A stretch of 64,000 bases of DNA from Flammeovirga pacifica (GTDB lineage Bacteria > Bacteroidota > Bacteroidia > Cytophagales > Flammeovirgaceae): positions 2,779,285 through 2,843,284 of the forward strand of contig NZ_JRYR02000001.1 in NCBI RefSeq assembly GCF_000807855.2, given 5' to 3'. Below the pieces are notes generated by a model that was not told the origin of the DNA, did no database searches, and worked only from the letters and a program-made list of their open reading frames with translations. The position numbers were made by a program, and so were the translations under genes. This document shows positions 9,773-19,136 of the stretch, in pieces. How positions within the stretch are numbered: the stretch's first letter is position 1; the number at the start of each line of letters is the position of its first letter.

Positions 9773-10155
9773 TCGTTTTATGATATTTTTTGTTTTAGTT
9801 TATTCACTGCCAGAAAATTATAGTGATAAGAATTTAGAAAGAGTCAGTTATTAGGGCATTCGCTAGATTCAAAGTTTAGAAAGAGTTGCGATCGCATATT
9901 TGTTGTTAAATCACTAAATCTTATGTGATTACTCTCAGTTCATTTTTTGGCAATGAAGAAAAAACTAATTTTCTTCTATAATATTACGTATAATAATTCT
10001 TTTTTCGAACTGTTTTATAAAGAAAAAATTATATTATTTTAAGAATATTGAACTTTCAGAGACATCTATCTGTTTAAGTAAATTGTTATAAAAAAAGTCC
10101 TTGCTAATTAATTTAACAAGGACTTAGAAGTAGTGTCTTTATTTAAAAGATACTA
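9773..10155. other. 383-bp intergenic region between susC and hslU, with a 12-bp direct repeat
   Basis: This stretch must contain the promoter of the minus-strand susC operon, but I found no clean TAnnTTTG box on that strand. It holds two exact copies of TTTAGAAAGAGT (9833-9844 and 9875-9886) on the plus strand, 42 bp apart, which is about four helical turns. They lie 60-115 bp upstream of the susC start and could be an operator. The hslU terminator occupies 10096-10124. Nothing else is recognisable. Confidence 0.4.
10096..10124 (-). terminator. hslU operon terminator
   Basis: An 8-bp perfect stem (agtccttg / caaggact), extended by weaker pairs, is followed on the minus strand by a run of T. 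It sits about 30 nt after the hslU stop codon. Confidence 0.85.
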
Positions 10156-11532
10156 TTATAGAATATATTGAGATAAATCTCTGTTTTTCACAAGACCTGA
10201 TAATCTTTCGTTCACCATTTCTTTAGTAACTACTATCTGAGCATTAGCTCCAATTACATCAGGAACATCAAATAATAAATCATTTAATAAATGAGACATT
10301 ACTGTATGTAACCTTCTTGCACCAATATTTTCTACTTCCATATTGATCTCATGAGCGATTACTGCAATTTCATCTAAAGCATCATCATTAAATGATAATT
10401 GTACGTCTTCTGCTCCTAATAATGCTTCATACTGTTTTGTAAGTGCATTTTTCGGTTGACGCAAAATTACTTTAAAGTCCTTGTCAGTTAAGCTTTGTAA
10501 TTCCACTCTGATTGGAAAACGACCTTGAAGCTCTGGAATCAAATCACTTGGTTTTGATAAGTGGAATGCACCAGCTGCAATAAATAAGATATGATCCGTT
10601 TTTACTACACCATGTTTTGTATTCACAGCAGAGCCTTCAACTATTGGAAGTAAATCTCTTTGTACACCTTCTCTAGAAACGTCGGCTCCTTGTTTAGAAC
10701 CTCCGCTAGCTACTTTATCAATTTCATCGATGAAAATAATACCTGAGTTCTCTGCTAATTTCACAGCCTCATCTTTCACTTCATCCATATCGATTAGTTT
10801 TGCACTCTCTTGATCTACCAAGATCTTACGAGCATCCTCAATCGACATTTTACGCTTCTTACTTTTCTTATTAGGCATCATACCGTTGATCATCTCTTGG
10901 ATGTTCATCATTGATCCCTCATCTATAGGAGAACCACCTATAAAACCAAGGTTACCAGAGTTTTTATCTACAGTAACATCAATTTTTCTATCTTCTAATT
11001 CTCCTGCTCTTAATTTTTCTCTGAAACGCTCACGAGTTTTTTCATTCAACTCATGATCAGAATTGATATATTCTCCTGCATTATTTGTTGTAGGTGCAGA
11101 TTTTAATGGTGGAATCAATGCATCAAGAATTGCATCTTCTACAGCTTGAGCTGTTTTTTCTTCTACCAATGCTTTTTTCAACTCCTTGATCATGCTAATC
11201 GATTGTTCTACCAAATCTCTTACCATGCTTTCCACATCACGACCTACATAACCAACCTCAGTAAATTTAGATGCTTCGACCTTTACAAAAGGAGCTCTAG
11301 CTACTTTTGCTAATCGACGTGCGATTTCTGTTTTACCCACACCTGTAGAACCGATCATAAGAATATTGTTAGGCATAATCTCTTTTCCAAGATCTCCTTT
11401 AACATTCATTCTTCTCCATCTATTTCTCAAGGCAATAGATACATTTTTCTTCGCATCGTTCTGACCGATAATATATTTATCTAATTCTGCTACAATTTCT
11501 CTTGGGGTTAAGTAATTTGAGCTCTCTAGCAT
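10156..11532 (-). CDS. hslU: ATP-dependent protease ATPase subunit HslU
   Basis: The AAA+ unfoldase that feeds substrates to the HslV peptidase in the cytoplasm. Its 458 residues are close to the E. coli length of 443. The start LTPREIVAELDKYIIGQ is the HslU signature. Walker A is GSTGVGKT (61-68) and Walker B is GIIFIDEID. The I-domain insert is present, and the end LSQYIL is the conserved tail that docks into HslV. It is the last gene of the M16-porQ-hslU operon, 26 nt after porQ. No hslV is found in this window, so the peptidase must be encoded elsewhere. The separation of hslU from hslV is the only oddity. Confidence 0.96.
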   Translation of the reverse strand: MLESSNYLTPREIVAELDKYIIGQNDAKKNVSIALRNRWRRMNVKGDLGKEIMPNNILMIGSTGVGKTEIARRLAKVARAPFVKVEASKFTEVGYVGRDVESMVRDLVEQSISMIKELKKALVEEKTAQAVEDAILDALIPPLKSAPTTNNAGEYINSDHELNEKTRERFREKLRAGELEDRKIDVTVDKNSGNLGFIGGSPIDEGSMMNIQEMINGMMPNKKSKKRKMSIEDARKILVDQESAKLIDMDEVKDEAVKLAENSGIIFIDEIDKVASGGSKQGADVSREGVQRDLLPIVEGSAVNTKHGVVKTDHILFIAAGAFHLSKPSDLIPELQGRFPIRVELQSLTDKDFKVILRQPKNALTKQYEALLGAEDVQLSFNDDALDEIAVIAHEINMEVENIGARRLHTVMSHLLNDLLFDVPDVIGANAQIVVTKEMVNERLSGLVKNRDLSQYIL

Positions 11533-11558
11533 AATTTCTTGATTTTTTAAGTTAATAT

Positions 11559-12611
11559 TTAATCGATAACAGTTTTCTTTCTCTTATCCCAACCTGTTGT
11601 TGCTACCGATAAGCTCAAACTATTGGTCGGACCTGCTACATGGTACCAAGCCACACTGTAACCGAAATCTATGTGTTTTTTAATCTTTAATGCCGCTCCT
11701 AAAGACATGCCTGCAAGACCTTTTACATTCTGTGCTACCATCTCTTTTCGTCTCATGACGTTATAGCCGGCTCTAATGTTCAACACTTTGCCTAATACAA
11801 ATTCACCTCCAAAGGCGAAATGCCGTGACAATTTGTCAGTAAATGAAGGTTCTTTATACAGATCATTACCAAAAGCGTCTTTTTCTCCTTTTAAAGAAGT
11901 GTCTGTATAAGTAATATCAAATTGATGAATGTGATGATAAGTCAAAGAGAAACGTAAAGGCATACGATCTGGCTTAAATGATATTCCTAGTTGGGTGTCA
12001 AATGGTAATTCACTTTCATCATTTGGTTGATATTGTTTCATAACAAAACCTGCATTTTTCATCACCAAACCTACCACTAAATCTTTAGTAGGATGAATAA
12101 AAGCTCCATTCAAATCCATCATTAATGCATTAGCAGAAAAGCTTTCAATTCTTGAGGCTGCAAACTTTAAATTTGCTGCCATAGAGAACACTCCTACTTT
12201 ATGGGTATAACTTCCTTGAAACCAATAATCATTTGCTGTGTAAGTGCCATTATAATTTCCATTTTGGTCGAAACCATCAAATTGTCCGTAGCCCATGTAA
12301 GACATACCTACACCAACAATTCCATCACCTACTTTTTTAGCATAACCTAAAGAAGTCATTCCTGCTGTCATATGATAATCATAATAGTTTAGAAATGCTT
12401 TCTGAGTAGATTTTTCTGACAGTAATGCCGAATTGTAGAACATTGCATTTGGATCATCAGTACCTGAAGAAACCAAAAAACCTCCTAATCCTACTTGCCT
12501 CGCATTATTCGGAACATTCAAAAAATTAAAAGCTTGATGCCCTCCTAATTGAGCAAATAGTGGAGAAGAAAAAAATAATATGCTTATGAATAGACGAAGG
12601 TGTAATTTCAT
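11559..12611 (-). CDS. porQ: Type IX secretion system protein PorQ
   Basis: A 350-residue outer-membrane barrel of the PorV/PorQ (FadL-like) group. The signal peptide ends at LFAQ. The mature start LGGHQAFNFLNVPNNARQVG followed by LGG is the signature of PorQ. In Porphyromonas, PorQ works with PorZ at the surface complex that attaches T9SS cargo, such as the subtilase in this window. The start codon overlaps the stop of the upstream peptidase gene (TAATG), indicating translational coupling. The assignment is by sequence signature, and the T9SS role is known from the family. Confidence 0.88.
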   Translation of the reverse strand: MKLHLRLFISILFFSSPLFAQLGGHQAFNFLNVPNNARQVGLGGFLVSSGTDDPNAMFYNSALLSEKSTQKAFLNYYDYHMTAGMTSLGYAKKVGDGIVGVGMSYMGYGQFDGFDQNGNYNGTYTANDYWFQGSYTHKVGVFSMAANLKFAASRIESFSANALMMDLNGAFIHPTKDLVVGLVMKNAGFVMKQYQPNDESELPFDTQLGISFKPDRMPLRFSLTYHHIHQFDITYTDTSLKGEKDAFGNDLYKEPSFTDKLSRHFAFGGEFVLGKVLNIRAGYNVMRRKEMVAQNVKGLAGMSLGAALKIKKHIDFGYSVAWYHVAGPTNSLSLSVATTGWDKRKKTVID

Positions 12612-13849
12612 TATTTAGATGACTTATAAAAAAGTGTGGAGCATCTCTCTTGAGTTAGTATTGATTTTGCTTTATTCATCACATCATCAAGTTGAACATT
12701 TCTAAGTAATTCTTCTTCTTCATTAATTAAGTTGGGATTACCTAAAAGTGCACCAAAAGCAATAGACATAGCTCTAGGTAATATTTCAGTTTTACCATAG
12801 GTCATTGAAAACTCTGCTAGATTTTTCACTTTACGCATGTTTTCTTCTTTAAACTCAGCTGCTTTAAAATCTTCAATTACTTGATTTAATCCTTGGTTTG
12901 CTTCTTCAAGCGATACACCATCTGAAAGCTTACCGGTAATACATAACAAACCTGGGTCGAAAGATCCTGTAATATAAGCATTCACCCCAGAGAAAAGTTT
13001 TTCTTCTTTCACTAACTTTTGAAATAAAATCGAAGATTTTCCTCTACCTAGTAAATCGCTTACTAAATCTGTTGTATAATATTCTTTATCCGTTCTTCCT
13101 TCCATATGCCATACTTTATATAACATATCGATGGGAACATCTTTTTCTACTTGTTGAAACCTTGCTTCTGTTTGCATTGGCTCTACAGGGATCTTCCTAA
13201 TAGGTTTAATTCCTGCAGGAATTGGTCCAAACCACTTCTCACTCAGACGCTTAATTTCTTCGGTTTTTACATTACCTGCAACAACCATTACAGCATTTGA
13301 AGGTACATAATATTTATGAAAAAATGCTTTCACATCATCCATAGTAGCATCTTCAATATGGCTTATTTCTTTACCTATTGTTGGCCATTTATAACTGTGT
13401 TTTTTATAAGCAAGCTTTCTAAGTAAATGCCAAACATCTCCGTAAGGTTGATTAATATAACGTTGCTTATATTCTTCGATGACCACTTTGCGCTGTACTT
13501 CCAATACTTTAGGATCGAAAGATAGACTTAACATTCTATCTGATTCTAACCAAAAAGCAGTTTCTATATTTTGTGCCGGTAATGTCACATAATAGTTGGT
13601 AATATCAGGTGATGTAAATGCATTGTTTGACCCTCCTACATTCTGTATAGGTGTATCAAAAGAAGGAACATTTACAGAACCTCCGAACATTAAATGTTCA
13701 AAGAGGTGAGCAAAGCCAGTTTTCTCTGGGTCCTCATCTTTCGAGCCAACATCATACATTATATTGACAACAGCTGAAGCTACTGTTTGGTCTTCCAATA
13801 CAAAAACCTTCAGTCCATTATCAAGGACAAACTCATTAAAGTGAATCAT
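12611..13849 (-). CDS. M16-family zinc metallopeptidase
   Basis: A 412-residue insulinase-type peptidase with one active and one inactive M16 half. The inverted zinc motif HLFEH is at 48-52 (His48, catalytic Glu51, His52), and the third ligand is Glu125 or Glu126 (VVIEEYKQR). The second half carries the usual R/Y-type segment (YYTTDLVSDLLGRGKSSILFQKL). There is no signal peptide, so it is probably cytoplasmic, although relatives are often exported. It is the first gene of the operon with porQ and hslU, divergent from ruvB across a 97-bp gap. Such peptidases clear peptides, and a specific link to secretion is not shown. Confidence 0.9.
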   Translation of the reverse strand: MIHFNEFVLDNGLKVFVLEDQTVASAVVNIMYDVGSKDEDPEKTGFAHLFEHLMFGGSVNVPSFDTPIQNVGGSNNAFTSPDITNYYVTLPAQNIETAFWLESDRMLSLSFDPKVLEVQRKVVIEEYKQRYINQPYGDVWHLLRKLAYKKHSYKWPTIGKEISHIEDATMDDVKAFFHKYYVPSNAVMVVAGNVKTEEIKRLSEKWFGPIPAGIKPIRKIPVEPMQTEARFQQVEKDVPIDMLYKVWHMEGRTDKEYYTTDLVSDLLGRGKSSILFQKLVKEEKLFSGVNAYITGSFDPGLLCITGKLSDGVSLEEANQGLNQVIEDFKAAEFKEENMRKVKNLAEFSMTYGKTEILPRAMSIAFGALLGNPNLINEEEELLRNVQLDDVMNKAKSILTQERCSTLFYKSSK

Positions 13850-13918
13850 TCTATATTTTTTAATTGACAGATAAAGTTAGCATACCATAACCACAATAAA
13901 AAGCTTAAAACAATTTAC

Positions 13919-13926
13919 TACCTTTG
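13919..13926 (+). promoter_or_regulatory. Putative -7 box of ruvB
   Basis: TACCTTTG matches the Bacteroidota -7 consensus TAnnTTTG and lies 20 nt before the ruvB ATG. No good -33 TTG is seen at the expected distance, so the call is tentative. Confidence 0.4.
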
Positions 13927-13946
13927 TTTTCTATAGAATTTAGGAT

Positions 13947-14978
13947 ATGCGAGAAGACTATTTAAACGGCGACAATTCTGGTTTCTCTGATTCGGATAGA
14001 GATATCGAAAGAGCATTAAGACCTTTATCTTTTGATGACTTTACAGGTCAAGATAAAATTGTCGAAAATTTAAAAATATTTGTGCTAGCAGCAAAGAAGA
14101 GAGGTGAGCCTCTTGATCATGTTTTGCTACACGGACCTCCAGGCTTAGGAAAAACTACCCTTTCCAATATTATAGCTAATGAAATGGAGGCTGAAATTAA
14201 AATCACTTCTGGTCCAGTATTGGAAAAACCGAGCGATTTAGCTGGTCTTTTAACCAATTTGGAAGAAAATGACGTCTTATTTATTGATGAAATTCATCGT
14301 CTAAATCCAGTCGTAGAAGAATATTTATATTCTGCGATGGAGGATTTTAGAATTGATATCATGTTAGATTCTGGTCCTAGTGCGAGAACAATTCAAATTG
14401 ATCTTAACCCTTTTACTTTGATAGGTGCTACGACTCGATCTGGATTATTAACTGCTCCTTTAAGAGCTCGTTTTGGTATCAATGCTCGTTTACAATATTA
14501 TGATTCGAATCTTCTTTGTAAAATTGTCAAACGTTCATCAGCTATCTTGACAACTCCTATTAATGATGATGCTGCTTTTGAAATTGCAAGAAGAAGCCGA
14601 GGAACTCCAAGGATTTCAAATAACCTGTTACGAAGAACCCGTGATTTTGCTGAGATTAAGGGGAACGGAACTATCGACCTTGAAATTTCAAAAATGGCTC
14701 TAGGTGCATTAAATGTAGACCAAGGCGGACTAGATGAAATGGACAATAGAATCCTGACAACAATCATAGAAAAATTTAAAGGCGGTCCTGTAGGAATCAA
14801 TACTATTGCGACTGCTTGTGGTGATGAAGCCGAGACAATTGAAGAGGTCTATGAACCTTTCTTAATTCAAGAAGGATTTATCAAAAGAACATCAAGAGGT
14901 AGAGAAGTGACTCAAAAAGCCTACGAACATTTAGGTATAATACCTCCTTCTGAGGGTAATCAAAGCACTTTGTTTTAA
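13947..14978 (+). CDS. ruvB: Holliday junction branch-migration helicase RuvB
   Basis: The hexameric AAA+ motor that drives branch migration with RuvA. It has 343 residues, the normal length. The start [21 protein letters not shown] is diagnostic. Walker A is GPPGLGKT (63-70) and Walker B is [10 protein letters not shown], with sensor-1 GATTRSG and a C-terminal winged helix ([18 protein letters not shown]). It is transcribed alone: a strong hairpin at 14987-15018 ends the transcript. ruvA and ruvC are not nearby, which is common in this phylum. Confidence 0.98.
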   Translation: MREDYLNGDNSGFSDSDRDIERALRPLSFDDFTGQDKIVENLKIFVLAAKKRGEPLDHVLLHGPPGLGKTTLSNIIANEMEAEIKITSGPVLEKPSDLAGLLTNLEENDVLFIDEIHRLNPVVEEYLYSAMEDFRIDIMLDSGPSARTIQIDLNPFTLIGATTRSGLLTAPLRARFGINARLQYYDSNLLCKIVKRSSAILTTPINDDAAFEIARRSRGTPRISNNLLRRTRDFAEIKGNGTIDLEISKMALGALNVDQGGLDEMDNRILTTIIEKFKGGPVGINTIATACGDEAETIEEVYEPFLIQEGFIKRTSRGREVTQKAYEHLGIIPPSEGNQSTLF

Positions 14979-14986
14979 GAAATGGT

Positions 14987-15018
14987 AAAGGATTGGTCTA
15001 AATTAAGATCAATCCTTT
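14987..15018 (+). terminator. ruvB terminator
   Basis: A 13-bp stem (aaaggattggtct / agatcaatccttt, one G-U pair) with a 6-nt loop is followed by atttttg. It starts 9 nt after the ruvB stop. It would lie inside the next gene if that gene began at the ATG at 14982, which is the main reason to place that start downstream. Confidence 0.85.
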
Positions 15019-15025
15019 ATTTTTG
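14993..15025 (+). promoter_or_regulatory. Putative promoter of the TPR/SpoIIE gene
   Basis: TTG at 14993-14995 and TATTTTTG at 15018-15025 (a perfect TAnnTTTG) are 22 bp apart. The promoter is embedded in the ruvB terminator and lies 37 nt before the proposed TTG start at 15063. Confidence 0.5.
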
Positions 15026-15062
15026 TATAAATAAATTAACACAACTTCTACTTTTAAGTGTA

Positions 15063-17288
15063 TTGAAATATTTATTTCAAATAAGCATTGCTATTATTTG
15101 CTTAATAATTGCAACAAGCTGTACTAACGAAACACCACCATTATCAGAACAAGTTGAAATAATTGAACATAATAATTATTTAGAACTCGACTCTGTTAAC
15201 AATGAAATTGTTCGTCTTTTTAACGAAAGACGATACGATTCTTCTATAATACTTTCTCACATCGGTTTACAGATTGCTCGAGAAAATAATTTAAAGAAGG
15301 AGTTAGGTATTTTTTACCATTTTTTAACAAAGAGTTTATATAAAAATAAGCAATACAAAAAAGGTCAAACAGAAGGGCTTAAAGCTATTAAATGGCTTAA
15401 AAAGCAAAAAGACATCCCCTATTCTGGAGATATTTACATTACATTAGCTAGAAATTCAAGGTATTTAAATCAATATGATTCAGCCATTTATTTTTATAAA
15501 GAATCAATCAAATATTTAGAAATCAATGATGATTTCATAGGTATGTCGATTGCTTATAATAATATTGGTGCTACTTATAAAATAAAGGGAGATTATACTG
15601 AGGCGCTTACCTATTATTTAAAAGACCTTGAATTAAATAAATTACATAATCAAAAACTTGATCAGGCCATTGCTTCTAACAACATTGGGCAGATTATGTT
15701 AATCAATCGAGATTACGATAAAGCTTTAAATTATTTTAATCAAGCAGAAGAAATCAATCGGGAATTAAATAACCCAAAAGGGATTGCCTTAGCGAATAGT
15801 AATATCGGTTCTGTTTATCATTTAATGGAAAAGTTTGATGAATCGTTACAGTTCTTCTTTACTGCATTAACCACTTATGATACATTAGACAGATCTGACT
15901 ATAGAATAGCAGAGACTATGACTAATATTGGTAATGCTTATCTTCAAAAGAATGACTTAAGTAATGCTATTATTTATATTGATAAAGCCTTAAAAATCAA
16001 CAAGAAAATAAAAAATACTAGAGGAGAAATGAAATCCTTGTATTTAAAAGGGGAATGTTTATTTCATACAAAAAAGTATTCAAGTGCGTTATCATTACTT
16101 TATAGAGCAGAAAAGTATTATAGCCAAAGTTCACACTATAAAATTGAACATTTAAATACCTTAAGTTTAATACATAAGTGTCTATCAGCATCCAAAAATT
16201 TCAGGTTAGCCTATCATTACCAATCTAATTGGAATGAATTGTATAAAGAAATCAATGGAAATAAAAATAGAGCAAAAATTGCTGACTTAAACCAAAAGTA
16301 TGAAACGTCAGAAAAAGAACTACTTATAGAAAAGCTTCATAAAGATCAATTGATTAAAGAGCAAAAAATTCGTTATCAAAATAAAATATCTATTTTCCTT
16401 CTTTTGCTTTCTATAATATTATTCACCTTCATTATTTTCATTGTTTTCATTCAAAAGAAAAAGAAAAAGACACATAATTTAATCAAAGAACAAAATATAG
16501 AAATCACATCAATCCACACCGAATTATTAGATAGCTTGAGATTAGCAAGACGTATTCAATACTCATTAATTTCAATATCAGATAAAGTAAAAGAAGTGAT
16601 TCCTGAGCATTTTATTTTTTGGCACCCTATGCATGAGGTTAGTGGAGATGTCTATCATTTTGAATACAAAGATAATCGACTTTATGTGACCTTAATGGAT
16701 TGTACCGGACATGGTGCCCCTGCTTCATTAATGGCCACTTTATGTATAAAAACACTTAATGATATTATTACTGATGGTGCTATTCATCCGGATACTATTT
16801 TAGAAGAACTAGACTATAGAATGAAAGATGAAAATAGTCTAGAACAAAGTTTATCAGGGGTTGATGCAAGTATTATTATTTATAATTTTGATACAGAAAC
16901 AATAGAATTTTCTGGAGCAAGAAGACCTGTCTATTTCATTGACAATGAAGGCAGAAATCACATAAAAGGTACAAAAAGATCAATATGTGATACTTTGATT
17001 AATGATGCGATTCCGTTTGAAAGACATACTAAAAAATTAACTTCAGATACAAGAGTTTACCTTTACTCTGATGGTTTTGCTGATCAATTTGGAGGACCTA
17101 ACAATAAAAAGTTCAAAGAACCAAAACTAAGAAATAAGCTTTTTGAAATTAATGAGTTGCCTTTAGAACAGCAACAAGACCTACTGACCGATACTTATTG
17201 GTCTTGGAGAAAGCCTAGCAATAAAAAAGAAAACAGAGCTACAGATGATACTTTAGTATTAGGTTTTAACTTTAAAATTAACTCTTAA
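15063..17288 (+). CDS. TPR-repeat lipoprotein with membrane segment and SpoIIE/PP2C-type phosphatase domain
   Basis: A 741-residue signalling protein if translation begins at TTG 15063. From there the N-terminus (KYLFQISIAIICLIIATSC) is a complete lipoprotein signal peptide. The ATG at 14982 would add 27 residues that overlap the ruvB terminator. The mature part has six or so TPR repeats (for example AIAYNNIGATYKIKGDYTEA and ALANSNIGSVYHLM) on the periplasmic side, a transmembrane helix near 442-464, a short coiled coil, and a cytoplasmic SpoIIE domain with metal-binding Asp529 (SGDVYHF), Asp546 (DCTGHG) and late ATDDTLVLGF. It probably dephosphorylates an anti-anti-sigma-like partner in response to a periplasmic signal. 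The partner is not in the window. TPR-SpoIIE proteins are common in Cytophagales; the lipobox in front is inferred. Confidence 0.85.
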   Translation: MKYLFQISIAIICLIIATSCTNETPPLSEQVEIIEHNNYLELDSVNNEIVRLFNERRYDSSIILSHIGLQIARENNLKKELGIFYHFLTKSLYKNKQYKKGQTEGLKAIKWLKKQKDIPYSGDIYITLARNSRYLNQYDSAIYFYKESIKYLEINDDFIGMSIAYNNIGATYKIKGDYTEALTYYLKDLELNKLHNQKLDQAIASNNIGQIMLINRDYDKALNYFNQAEEINRELNNPKGIALANSNIGSVYHLMEKFDESLQFFFTALTTYDTLDRSDYRIAETMTNIGNAYLQKNDLSNAIIYIDKALKINKKIKNTRGEMKSLYLKGECLFHTKKYSSALSLLYRAEKYYSQSSHYKIEHLNTLSLIHKCLSASKNFRLAYHYQSNWNELYKEINGNKNRAKIADLNQKYETSEKELLIEKLHKDQLIKEQKIRYQNKISIFLLLLSIILFTFIIFIVFIQKKKKKTHNLIKEQNIEITSIHTELLDSLRLARRIQYSLISISDKVKEVIPEHFIFWHPMHEVSGDVYHFEYKDNRLYVTLMDCTGHGAPASLMATLCIKTLNDIITDGAIHPDTILEELDYRMKDENSLEQSLSGVDASIIIYNFDTETIEFSGARRPVYFIDNEGRNHIKGTKRSICDTLINDAIPFERHTKKLTSDTRVYLYSDGFADQFGGPNNKKFKEPKLRNKLFEINELPLEQQQDLLTDTYWSWRKPSNKKENRATDDTLVLGFNFKINS

Positions 17289-17393
17289 ACTTAGTAAGTA
17301 AACACTAAAGCTATTCAAAATACATCTGGTAAAAAGACTATTTTTATTATATTAGTATAATTTGATATACAAATAATATTGAACTATACTGAA

Positions 17394-18893
17394 ATGAAAT
17401 TATCTGATCAATATATACTCTCTTTAGATCAAGGAACAACTAGCTCTAGAGCCATAATATTTAATCAAAAAGGTGAAGTAATTTCTCTTGCTCAAAAAGA
17501 ATTTAAACAAATCTACCCCAAAAGAGGATGGGTAGAACATAATCCCAACGAAATTTGGGCTACACAAGTATCCGTGGCTGCTGAAGCAATTGCTGAAGGT
17601 GGTTTAACAGGATTAGATATTGCAGGAATTGGCATCACCAATCAAAGAGAAACTACTATTGTCTGGGAAACAGAAACTGGTAGACCTGTATACAATGCTA
17701 TTGTGTGGCAGGACAGACGTACCTCTAAATATTGTGATCAATTAAAAAAGAAATACTCGAAAGTAATCCGAGATAAAACAGGCCTCATTATCGATGCTTA
17801 TTTTTCTGCTAGTAAAATAAATTGGATTCTCGATAATGTTGAAGGAGCTCGAGAGAAAGCTGAAAAAGGTAAACTTAAATTTGGGACGGTTGATAGTTGG
17901 TTAATTTGGAAATTAACTAGAGGAAAAGTACACGTTACTGATGTAAGTAATGCTAGTAGAACTATGCTATTCAATATCCATAAACTAAAATGGGACAAAA
18001 ACCTTTTAGAAATATTTGATATCCCTAAAGCTATGCTTCCTGAAGTGAAATCAAGTAGTGAAGTTTATGCGAATACTGCTACAACACTTTTTGCGAGTAA
18101 AATCCCTATTGCAGGTATAGCAGGAGACCAACAAGCGGCTTTATTTGGTCAACTATGTCTTAAAAAAGGTATGGCTAAAAATACTTACGGCACAGGTTGT
18201 TTTATTGTGATGAACACGGGTAACAAACCTGTGGAATCAAAAAATAAATTACTTACTACAATTGCATGGAAAATTGGAGACGAAGTCAACTATGCTTTAG
18301 AAGGAAGTGTCTTTATTGGCGGAGCTGCAATACAGTGGTTAAGAGATGGACTTGGCATCTTAAAGAAGGCTAAACATACTGAAAGAATCGCTAAAGAAGT
18401 TGAGGATAATGGAGGGATTGTTTTTGTGCCTGCTTTAGCTGGTCTTGGTGCTCCTTATTGGGATCAATATGCTAGAGGAACAATTCTAGGAATCACAAGA
18501 GGAACAAAAAAAGGGCACATTGTGCGTGCAACTTTAGAGGCCATTGCATTCCAGTCATATGACGTTTTGAAGGCAATGGAAGCAGATACAAAAAGGCCGA
18601 CACAAGAATTAAGAGTGGATGGTGGAGCGTCTGCAAATAATTTATTAATGCAGATTCAAAGTGACATTTCGTCGACAAAAGTTGTCCGCCCCAATACTAT
18701 GGAAACTACTGCACTTGGTGCCGCTTATTTAGCAGGACTAGCAGTTGGATATTGGGATTCTTTAGATGATATCAAAGAAATTTGGACTGAGGAAAGAGAA
18801 TTTACACCTAATACCTCTAGTAAATCACAAAAATCTGCCTATAGATTATGGAAAAAAGGCATAAAAAGAAGTTTTTCTTGGGAAGAAGAATAA
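17394..18893 (+). CDS. glpK: Glycerol kinase
   Basis: Phosphorylates glycerol to sn-glycerol 3-phosphate (FGGY family). Its 499 residues from ATG 17394 match the family length; an in-frame TTG at 17379 would add five residues and is less likely. The N-terminus [17 protein letters not shown] is the phosphate-binding segment. The substrate-contact stretches [21 protein letters not shown] and the C-terminal [15 protein letters not shown] plus [18 protein letters not shown] are all present. It appears monocistronic, with no glpF, glpD or regulator beside it. A near-consensus -7 sequence (TATAATTTG, one base too long) lies about 25 nt upstream. Confidence 0.97.
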   Translation: MKLSDQYILSLDQGTTSSRAIIFNQKGEVISLAQKEFKQIYPKRGWVEHNPNEIWATQVSVAAEAIAEGGLTGLDIAGIGITNQRETTIVWETETGRPVYNAIVWQDRRTSKYCDQLKKKYSKVIRDKTGLIIDAYFSASKINWILDNVEGAREKAEKGKLKFGTVDSWLIWKLTRGKVHVTDVSNASRTMLFNIHKLKWDKNLLEIFDIPKAMLPEVKSSSEVYANTATTLFASKIPIAGIAGDQQAALFGQLCLKKGMAKNTYGTGCFIVMNTGNKPVESKNKLLTTIAWKIGDEVNYALEGSVFIGGAAIQWLRDGLGILKKAKHTERIAKEVEDNGGIVFVPALAGLGAPYWDQYARGTILGITRGTKKGHIVRATLEAIAFQSYDVLKAMEADTKRPTQELRVDGGASANNLLMQIQSDISSTKVVRPNTMETTALGAAYLAGLAVGYWDSLDDIKEIWTEEREFTPNTSSKSQKSAYRLWKKGIKRSFSWEEE

Positions 18894-18911
18894 TGATTTA
18901 CAAATATTCTA

Positions 18912-18919
18912 TAAATTTG
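18912..18919 (+). promoter_or_regulatory. Possible -7 box ahead of the RND efflux operon
   Basis: TAAATTTG fits TAnnTTTG exactly, but it sits only 18 nt after glpK and about 217 nt before the adaptor start, and no TTG is spaced correctly upstream. It is offered as the best candidate in the 243-bp gap. Confidence 0.25.
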
Positions 18920-19136
18920 CACTTGAGGAATAATTCCCTCTTAATTAGTTTTTTTAATTCATATAATCTGCTTTTTAACTACACTTCTATAATACATCCC
19001 TAATAAGATCTGCTGTGTTGCGAAAAAGACCTTTATTGAATTGATAAATGCTCGTAAAAATACAGGTATTTATAATCCTATATTTTTAAAGCTCAAACTG
19101 AAAGAAATTTACAATTTAACTACACAACCTAACATA

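Noticed and set aside
9891-9898. GCGATCGC palindrome upstream of susC
   Set aside because: A single 8-bp palindrome with no second copy nearby is likely chance.
17379-17393. TTG start of glpK five codons earlier
   Set aside because: The ATG at 17394 gives the family-typical N-terminus, so the extension is not needed.
18922-18940. Hairpin aggaa/ttcct as terminator of glpK
   Set aside because: The stem is only about five clean base pairs with a bulge, and the T-run is distant.
19058-19071. AAATAC-AG-GTATTT palindrome before the RND operon as a TetR-type operator
   Set aside because: It is only 6 bp per arm in AT-rich DNA, with no TetR gene nearby.
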